A DNA stretch of 64,000 nucleotides from the NCBI GenBank assembly GCA_030386875.1, contig CM059557.1, positions 55,568,514 through 55,632,513 of the forward strand, in the 5' to 3' direction. The stretch's first letter is position 1; each line of letters begins with the position of its first letter. The notes beneath the pieces were generated by a model. It saw nothing but the letters and a program-made list of their open reading frames with translations. It was not told the DNA's origin and did not search any database. The DNA is from Morinoia aosen (Eukaryota > Arthropoda > Malacostraca > Amphipoda > Talitridae). This document shows, piece by piece, positions 58,901-64,000 of the stretch. The translations under genes and the position numbers were made by a program.

Positions 58901-61380
58901 ACACACAACCACAACATTTGAGAGCATATAAAATAGACAGCAATGAAGACGACTTTGAGATGGGCATTGCGAGTCAACCCGTTACGCAAATGACTTCCCT
59001 CCCTAAGGAGATTAATAAATACAATGAGCCATCTCTCAACGATAATAATTTAGAACAAAATAACGTATTCATGGCTGAGAAATTAGATGCTGAATTAGAT
59101 GTTGAATGCTGGCCGTCCTCTGATGATAGAACTTTGGAAACAGAAAGTGAAAACCAACTTCCTTCTCATCTCAGTGCGGAAGAAAAAAAGAGAGACTGCC
59201 ATTCAGATTTAGTGGACAAAGAAAAAATTTGTGACGGCGTTGTTGTTTCTATGGAGACAGAACGAAATGACGACGGAAATGACTGCTTATACACGAGCAA
59301 CGAAGATTTGAAATCAGAACAAGAAAGAATGCGTGAAACAACTTTCCTGTGCACAACAGCTGAAGGTTCAGATAGTAGCAGCATGAATAAAGACGGAATG
59401 GAAAGTGATGGGAAAATCATTCATGCGCCCATCCTAAAAGGTAGAGACAGCGACACTTTTATGAAAGAAGGAGAATCCAATGCAGGAAGTTCGGATCAAA
59501 TGCTCTGTTCGCAAGCTGCTGAAAGTGTAAACACTCATTTCACAAGAGCTCATCTCACTGATTTGAGGCAAGAGCAGGCAGCACAGGTGTTGCAAGCCTA
59601 TTTTAGAAGGCTTATAGCGAGGAAAAACCTTCAAAGCAGACGGGCGCACCACAATGAGAATGCGCCCGGTGCAAACGCTCGCAGCCCCGCGTTTGATCAC
59701 GAAATGGTGAAAGCCGTAGCTCTGATTCAGAAGTGTTATCGTGCGTATAAAAAACGGAAATCTGGCTCTCAAGAATCTGGGAAAAGCGAAAGTTTTCAGG
59801 ATGAGTCAGTTTTGCGTTCAGTGATCAAAATTCAGGCCGTTTTCAGAGGATATAAATGCAGGAAAATGGCTTGTAAAAAACAGTTAATTCACGGAGGAAA
59901 AGCAAAATTAGGTTGTGAGGAAACAAAGATTCTTCGAGCTGTAACTTTACTTCAAAAGTTCGCTCGAGGATTTTTGACTCGTAAAAGACTTAAATCTTGC
60001 GCAAAAACTGATGAAAATCAATTTTCAGGGTGCGCTCTAAGGAAGAACTGTGAAATTGTGCGAAATGTAAGCAAAATTCAAAAACAATGCGGAAAGTACA
60101 AATTCAAGAAGCTTTTTAATGACGAAAATTTCGCTGGCAGTTATCCTGGCGCTCCTGATGAGTCTGAACAGCAGGCTGTATCTCCTATTGAAACTTGTGT
60201 TCTTCGCCCTGAAGCCAAGTGCAATGTTACAGAAGAGTCGTTAGGGCTTGAGAATTTGAACCTTTCCGAAGAAGCCATCAAAGCAGTGATCGCAATTCAG
60301 GCCTGCATACGAGGATGGCTGGTCAGAAAACGGAATGGAAAAGGTGTTAGGAAAAGAAGTAACTATGAGGGGGAGAAATTGCTTGCTCATGATGCTCGCG
60401 TTCTGGAATCGGTCCTGATGTTGCAGGCGTGTTGCAGAGGCTTCATGGTTAGAAAGAAGCTCATGGCTTCTGGATTTGCGACGACAATAAACAGAAAAAA
60501 GTTGCAGGACGAGATTGTAAAGGATATCTCCCGTAATGATCACCAAATTGTAAAGTCAGTAACTACTATACAAGCCTACTTCAGAGGACACTTGACTCGA
60601 AAAAAACTTAGAACTTCTCAATCGAAAATTGGAAGCCATGAAAATGATTCGCCAAAAATAAGGGATGGAGAAATTGCTGATTGCAATTACCAAATGGTGC
60701 AATCAATCATCATCATTCAGGCGTACTGTAGAGGATTTTTGGCTAGAAAAAGACTACAATCTCTTCGTTTGGAACTCGAAAAAGGCAAGAATCAAGTTGG
60801 AGGAGTTCATGAGAGTGAGGACCTCTCTCATGATGAACGTATTATAAAATCAGTTACTATCATTCAGGCATATTTCCGGGGCTTCCACGTCAGGAAAAAA
60901 TTAAGAGAGTCTCGACCGATTTCAAAAATTGACCAAAGCTCCGTAATATCGGTGAAGGAGAGTGAAATTGTACGCTACGATTATCGAATGGTCAGGGCAG
61001 TCACAAAAATTCAAGCATATTTCAGAGGATACTTGGCGAGGAAAAGAATGAAAGAGTCGCAGCCAGAATTGGGAAACTTTGAATGTTACGAACAGAAAAG
61101 AAGCGCTGATCAGGAGGGAAATTATGATGATTGCTTTGTAAAATCGGTCACAATCATTCAGGCGTATTTCAGAGGGCATATGGCACGGAAGAAAATGAAA
61201 GCCTCAACTGATGTAAACGAGAATTATGAGAAAACTAAAGTGGATGTGTCTGGCACCAAAACCCCATTTTTCGATGACCGTGTAATTAAATCTGTCATTA
61301 AACTCCAGGCTTTTTTCCGAGGGCATCTCGCTAGAAAAAAAATCAAAGCACACAATTTGTTAATCAAAGCACAAAATTGA
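55984..61380 (+). CDS. Large multi-IQ-motif (calmodulin-binding type) protein, 3'-terminal exon
   Basis: The frame is open for 1,799 codons without interruption. The first ATG is at 56,341 (1,679 residues), but 119 in-frame codons precede it back to a splice acceptor, so the N-terminus probably lies in earlier exons. About 26 IQ-type motifs are visible. Counting from that ATG, their hydrophobic-Gln cores are near residues 17 (weak), 63, 126, 173, 229, 398, 496, 563, 605, 638, 744, 781, 822, 1084, 1129, 1164, 1204, 1246 (weak), 1319, 1361, 1410, 1459, 1508, 1557, 1606 and 1655. Many fit IQxxxRGxxxRK (IQAAFRGFLVRK, IQAYFRGHLTRKK). An acidic, Ser-rich stretch near 845-1075 has none. IQ motifs bind calmodulin or related EF-hand proteins, often without calcium. 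Spacing of 35-50 residues in most of the array differs from the tighter arrays of ASPM and myosins; no motor, calponin-homology or other domain is seen. It loosely resembles neuromodulin/igloo-type IQ proteins, but orthology is unproven. Confidence 0.92.
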   Translation, partial: EGQIPPAAAAEQTPEPSCTSTLGHRNFTSPESSICTGNDDESQRSHRSAEGDPVVADQEDQTTGSTNSENGELPKTGTFKEVLSEAGNRAPLTRHDRTSPPRCFKLEQNHFFESESHRSVDMEHFRKNVASILFLQSHIRRYLAQVKSRDIKPNARNPVASNAKEVQDKSLSYSAVKAATKIQAAFRGFLVRKELNLRRDKGFKTQLNAKKLSPSESGTEEKANENFYFSHCDSFTRLASAVIKIQAIFRGRRTRKSLEIRLPTERKKSKGSKRRKKGHKFSSVQESAAIRIQSIFRGYLIRKKLNKSHYNSNGNGAQKTSAQTTQRDTIKFEPQNLLGQELAAALVIQRIYRAYLLRKNRCRSLQNEGVPNGGLTLGLETTNEAAEEIATNNGILRSTNGFLESGEVLSEIRNDEKIGVIKTLTSYSAVELHRDKSEIKYGAGGDTKEIQQNGEMPLDDAHGRDATVVNPTTVFRQPENLHSVEVSEAPFDSMEATRSFNDGSLELKMLEKAAVTIQCLFRGHKVRRLFQRKEKLLGDVRGPDADSSQVLGTKVGQSFSPGHGLKNHGKETEEAVIIQNFYQDSEAEKNENETMRKFGQEFSKDPNAVVAVVRIQRSFRLHHRRVQNIRGHAKKSKLMEINYDSHYKNEGRITTMVELENEKDSDIPGSSFAATLWAARVIQKYYRKYRECKIERMKLDISVEKKRQDVQIRELDIKEAVTKIQAWVRGHLVRKRLCRSKGFLQENTELLRAVLKIQVHFRAYRARKRKVELDYTLEIDPKNSEENKVVNVEVTANENDAPSSGFAERDDERLNTAYDGQNLEGPELNLKLSEKNQRISLSEDKLKSQNSGIMKLDEAARVLQMHFRAFKKRNKLRTNLLETHQVDAADDAVLLAAVKIQATFRGYRTRQKLNITKEKSGNYIKTPNENQMGLLTAVTVIQKYYRQYARKKHTSKEISSDNFTGAERGQAGHTQPQHLRAYKIDSNEDDFEMGIASQPVTQMTSLPKEINKYNEPSLNDNNLEQNNVFMAEKLDAELDVECWPSSDDRTLETESENQLPSHLSAEEKKRDCHSDLVDKEKICDGVVVSMETERNDDGNDCLYTSNEDLKSEQERMRETTFLCTTAEGSDSSSMNKDGMESDGKIIHAPILKGRDSDTFMKEGESNAGSSDQMLCSQAAESVNTHFTRAHLTDLRQEQAAQVLQAYFRRLIARKNLQSRRAHHNENAPGANARSPAFDHEMVKAVALIQKCYRAYKKRKSGSQESGKSESFQDESVLRSVIKIQAVFRGYKCRKMACKKQLIHGGKAKLGCEETKILRAVTLLQKFARGFLTRKRLKSCAKTDENQFSGCALRKNCEIVRNVSKIQKQCGKYKFKKLFNDENFAGSYPGAPDESEQQAVSPIETCVLRPEAKCNVTEESLGLENLNLSEEAIKAVIAIQACIRGWLVRKRNGKGVRKRSNYEGEKLLAHDARVLESVLMLQACCRGFMVRKKLMASGFATTINRKKLQDEIVKDISRNDHQIVKSVTTIQAYFRGHLTRKKLRTSQSKIGSHENDSPKIRDGEIADCNYQMVQSIIIIQAYCRGFLARKRLQSLRLELEKGKNQVGGVHESEDLSHDERIIKSVTIIQAYFRGFHVRKKLRESRPISKIDQSSVISVKESEIVRYDYRMVRAVTKIQAYFRGYLARKRMKESQPELGNFECYEQKRSADQEGNYDDCFVKSVTIIQAYFRGHMARKKMKASTDVNENYEKTKVDVSGTKTPFFDDRVIKSVIKLQAFFRGHLARKKIKAHNLLIKAQN
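60385..61363 (+). repeat. Seven 147-bp (49-codon) IQ repeats within the CDS
   Basis: The codon four before each IQ core falls at 60,406, 60,553, 60,700, 60,847, 60,994, 61,141 and 61,288, every interval being exactly 147 bp. Each unit reads roughly acidic lead-in, D-x-R-x-V, KSVTIIQAYFRGHLARKK, then a variable Ser/Glu-rich linker. Core segments are similar at the protein level while linkers have diverged, yet no indel has accumulated. The preceding IQ motif (60,280) is 126 bp away, outside the regular array. Confidence 0.95.
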
Positions 61381-61517
61381 AGTATTCGAATAAGCCGAAA
61401 TAATTTTGAGATCTCGCTTGATATTCGTAATGATTTCTCAGTATTAAAAGGTAATGTGAGTGATGAACGAAGTGAGAAAATAATCTGAAGACACTAAATC
61501 TACTGAACTTAGTATGC

Positions 61518-61523
61518 AATAAA
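61518..61523 (+). promoter_or_regulatory. Polyadenylation signal AATAAA of the IQ gene
   Basis: First AATAAA after the stop codon, giving a 3' UTR of about 150 bases. Two further AATAAA hexamers lie in the 21-bp duplication at 61,761-61,802. Confidence 0.7.
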
Positions 61524-61760
61524 ACTTCTTGTAAATATTGAATTTAGATCATCTAATCATCGTCTATCCAGAAGAAGTCAAGGTCAAACACGAAGTGAAT
61601 CATCGAGTAGTAGGGTTAGTCGCTGAGATAAATATTTTTGTTCGGTGAAATCATAGGTGTTTATTTGATAGATACGACGGTACACTTTCTGAAAATATAG
61701 CACGAGTGTTAACGCGCTTCTGCACTCACTGGGTATGATGTACTCTCACACGCTGGTTAA

Positions 61761-61802
61761 TGCACAGTGCAATAAATGAAATGCACAGTGCAATAAATGA
61801 AA
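61761..61802. repeat. 21-bp tandem duplication containing AATAAA
   Basis: TGCACAGTGCAATAAATGAAA occurs twice head to tail. Each copy has an AATAAA that could act as a distal polyadenylation signal. Confidence 0.9.
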
Positions 61803-61854
61803 TTGAATGAAGTATCTTTGTATTCTGTTCAATTGCTTGATACTATTCATTATA

Positions 61855-62104
61855 AAGAGTGGCGCGAAATGAACGCTTGGATTTGACCGTTCTTTTTGCG
61901 GCACCCTGGCCGTTTTAGTAAGAGAGGCTTAAAGTAACTCGCTATCCAATCTTTTTGGGTTCAAAACTCTGCGCTGCAGGCTATTCTGTTGCTTACCTGA
62001 ACTCAAGATTTCCGTTAATAAACTCTGGCAGCGAGGAATTTGGTTTACTGCATGAGTGATTGTAAAGAACGGTCTGATTCGTGCGTTCTTTTTGCGCCAC
62101 CCTG
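61855..62104. mobile_element. MITE with Tc1/mariner-type ends
   Basis: The right end reads, on the minus strand, CAGGGTGGCGCAAAAAGAAC; the left end has the same with a few changes (AGAGTGGCGCGAAATGAACG), so the two are inverted. TA adjoins the right end, and TA is two bases from the left match. A third copy of the end motif, inverted, lies at 61,887-61,908, giving the left end an internal palindrome. At about 250 bp with no coding capacity it is a MITE. CAGGGTG-type ends with TA target sites are common in Tc1/mariner derivatives. Confidence 0.75.
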
Positions 62105-62730
62105 TACTTTGACGATAGTTTTAGACGCTGAAAACTAGTGGTGGTTGTTTGAATATTTACTCATATTGCATAAAATCACGCATTAAAATAACATGAAACA
62201 CTGCTAGCGTAGATTAAATTTTGAAATTTCAATGTTTGAAGTATTTTCGAAAGACAGATTTGCTCAGATTTAAAACTTTTCCAATTTGATATTATTTTCT
62301 GTGAGCTTAAACAGAAATGTCATTGATTTTCAATAGATTGCGAATCAGAGTAGATCACCAAATAGTTAAAAACGAGTATGCGTTCCAACTAAATAGAGAT
62401 CAACGCTTTATAGGAGACGAGTAGGTTCACGTAGGTTCCTCCGCCTATTAAAATTGTCGGAATCCCACGCAGTTTGAATAAATTACCTTACATACAGGCG
62501 TGAAATATATAGCATAGGTGCAGGTATATAACAGGAAACGAGGATAGGTAGTACGCAAATGATGGCACTCTGACAACTCGATACGTAGAAGCAAGCTAAC
62601 TAGTGAGGGGACAATGGCAATACTAGTCACTAAATAACATGAGTATCATAGTAGTACTTATAGGGCGATTCTTAGGGAATCTTATTCTCAAAATAAAAAG
62701 AAGAACAAACGTTATGAAGAACATTTATTG

Positions 62731-62771
62731 TAGCAAACGTTTCGGAATACGAGTTATTCCATCATCAGTGC
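62731..62771 (-). ncRNA. Hammerhead-ribozyme-like fold in PLE terminal repeat
   Basis: Minus strand: AGCA, CTGATGA, T, GGAATA-ACTCG-TATTCC, GAAACGTT, TGCT. AGCA pairs perfectly with TGCT (stem I). GGAATA pairs perfectly with TATTCC (stem II). ACGT is self-complementary, as in the short stem III of PLE hammerheads that act as dimers. The invariant CUGANGA and GAAA elements are present, and a cleavage site would follow ACGUU. The single extra U before stem II departs from the standard core. Confidence 0.55.
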
Positions 62772-62935
62772 TGGAAGAAATGAAAAGTAATTTTCAGTCA
62801 TGCATAAAACGGATGTCTGAATAGAAATACCAAGCAAAAAAAAAACGCAAAAAATAAAAATAAATTCTTTTCTACCGACTAGAATACCACACTTAAGCGT
62901 TTAGGCAATATACACGGTACATACAGGCGTACATA

Positions 62936-63030
62936 ACCATACACACACAACACACTCACACACCTACACATTTATATATATACACACATACACACATGCA
63001 CTACATGCACACACACCAAGCACACCTCAG
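62936..63030. repeat. CA/TA-rich simple repeat
   Basis: ACACACAACACACTCACACA and following CACATACACACATGCAC-type sequence form an interrupted CA microsatellite inside the PLE 3' region. Confidence 0.9.
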
Positions 63031-63041
63031 CATAACGCAAG

Positions 63042-63189
63042 TTATGAAGTAGGGGCTACAAATAATTTTGTCGCGCTGAAATCGTTATTAAGTGAAGGTT
63101 TATTTGTGAAAATATAAAGAGATTCTAGAATACGGAGGTCTTGTTCATTAAAGGCTTTGCATAGAATAGAAAAATTTGACATTTTGAAG
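63042..63189 (-). pseudogene. PLE C-terminal tail, inverted copy
   Basis: Minus-strand frame with FKMSNFSILCKAFNEQDLRI then LESLYIFTNKPSLNNDFSA. It matches the plus-strand tail at about 63,880-64,000, apart from small changes. Only the C-terminal segment after the endonuclease is present. Confidence 0.85.
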
Positions 63190-64000
63190 GGTGATTGGAA
63201 TGGTGAAATACCTTTATTAGATGTCATGGTATGCAAGTCTGATACTAAGTTTATTTCTTCAGTTATAGAAAGCCCACATTTACCGGTCTTTGTACAAATT
63301 ATTTTAGCTGTGTCTACAAAGGTTATATTAAATCGTGTGTGAAAACTTTATTACATAGGGCCTATTGCATCTCGAGCACGTACCAAATATTACACAATGA
63401 ATTAGAATATCTGCAAAAAATGCTTATGCGTAATAATTATCCAAAATATCTTGTTAATCAAATAGTCAGAAAATTTCTAGATAATAAATTTTTCCCCCCC
63501 CCCTCCTGTAACCTTGACCGTACCGAAACAGAAAATATTTATTGGCCTTCCATTCCTAGGTTACCTGAACAGTGATTTTCAACGAGAGTGTCTAGTCCTT
63601 GTGCGAGCCTTCTTTACAGCGGTTGACGTTCATGTTTATTATAAGAATACTTTTAAGATATCGTATTTTTTAACAGGAAAGAGCAACAGGATGAGTGCCT
63701 GGAAAGTTTTTGTTTATGTTTGTATGTTTGTGATTGCTGCCAGCAATCGTACGTTGGAAGCACTACCCTCCAACTATTTATCCGTCACAGCCACATTCAG
63801 GTTTTTCTCATATTACCGGCCGCCCATCTGCTTGTCCCCCTCAGTCCGCCATTTGAAACCATTGCGATAGTTCTAATCACCCTTTCAAAACGTCAAATTT
63901 TTCGATTCTGTGCAAAGCATTTAATGAACAAGACCGTATTCTAGAATCTCTTTATATATATTCACAAATAAACCTTCACTTAATAACGGTTTCAGCGCAA
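63190..64000 (+). pseudogene. PLE reverse transcriptase C-terminus and GIY-YIG endonuclease, frameshifted
   Basis: In order: NGEIPLLDVMVCKSDTKFIS (the LPFLDV block after the RT catalytic core), then, after a one-frame shift near 63,262, YRKPTFTGLCTNYFSCVYKG and KTLLHRAYCISSTYQ. A connector with GLPFLGYLNSDFQRE follows near 63,542, then the endonuclease start CDCCQQSYVGSTTLQLFIRH near 63,725-63,785, then, in another frame, HPFKTSNFSILCKAFNEQD and ILESLYIYSQ. CxxC and YVGST are retained. Frameshifts and stops make it non-functional; the sequence leaves the window before any 3' UTR. Confidence 0.88.

Larger units (their letters stand above)
62690..64000 (+). mobile_element. Penelope-like element with inverted 3' end, running off the window
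   Basis: The left part (about 62,690-63,190) is a PLE 3' end in minus orientation, comprising a 3' UTR with a hammerhead-like fold, a CA-rich stretch and the C-terminal coding tail. The right part (about 63,190-64,000) is plus-oriented PLE coding sequence. The same C-terminal tail therefore occurs twice in inverted orientation (63,061-63,185 and 63,870-64,000). This is the same head-to-head arrangement as in the PLE at 41.6-43.3 kb. The RT N-terminus is missing. Confidence 0.87.

Noticed and set aside
60385-61363. 147-bp period as a nucleosome-positioning design
   Set aside because: The period is an exact multiple of the codon length and follows protein repeat units; equality with the nucleosome core length is most simply coincidence.
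1-64000. tRNA and other classical RNA genes
   Set aside because: I looked for GGTTCGANTCC-type B boxes with acceptor stems and found none I could support by eye; a tRNA-finding program would settle this.

Overview
The window is AT-rich, gene-poor nuclear DNA from an invertebrate animal. It has spliced-gene signals (a branch point, polypyrimidine tract and AG acceptor before a long exon, and an AATAAA signal after it) and a dense mix of decayed eukaryotic transposons. CR1/Jockey-type and RTE-type LINEs, several Penelope-like elements (PLEs), mariners and a PIF/Harbinger element together fit an arthropod, possibly a crustacean. That assignment is inferred from repeat content and is tentative.

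The one convincing gene lies at the right. A 5.4-kb exon (55,984-61,380, + strand) encodes about 1,799 residues with roughly 26 IQ (calmodulin/EF-hand-binding) motifs. Its last seven units repeat every 147 bp (49 codons) without a single indel. The exon opens at a good 3' splice site and ends in a stop followed by AATAAA, so it is the 3'-terminal exon of a larger gene whose upstream exons I could not find. A second, weak candidate terminal exon (about 34 codons) lies at 36,275-36,379.

Layout: 0.8-1.4 kb, an 11-copy 61-bp minisatellite. 3.2-7.5 kb (- strand), a two-ORF non-LTR retrotransposon with coiled-coil ORF1 and endonuclease-RT ORF2, broken by stops and frameshifts. About 8.5 kb, a 115-bp near-perfect palindrome. 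9.8 kb, a mariner-type DNA-binding fragment. 18.8-19.1 kb (-), a decayed CR1/L2-type RT fragment. 22.4 kb (-), a PLE 3' end. 32.8-34.3 kb (+), an RTE-like RT pseudogene. 35.7-36.2 kb, a degenerate tandem array of about 42 bp. 40.5-41.6 kb, a 1.09-kb inverted-repeat DNA element of unknown family. 41.6-43.3 kb, a PLE with inverted ends. 47.2-49.1 kb, a Harbinger-type element with an internally deleted mariner inserted in it. 61.9-62.1 kb, a MITE. 62.7 kb to the right edge, another PLE with an inverted end and a hammerhead-ribozyme-like fold.

Apart from the IQ gene, the recognisable coding sequences are broken mobile-element remnants. I found no new multi-gene system. The most unusual items are the exact-period IQ array, the repeated inverted-end architecture and hairpins of the PLE copies, the 40.5-kb inverted-repeat element carrying a reiterated GTCCGGGTCG-type motif, and the mariner-in-Harbinger nest.
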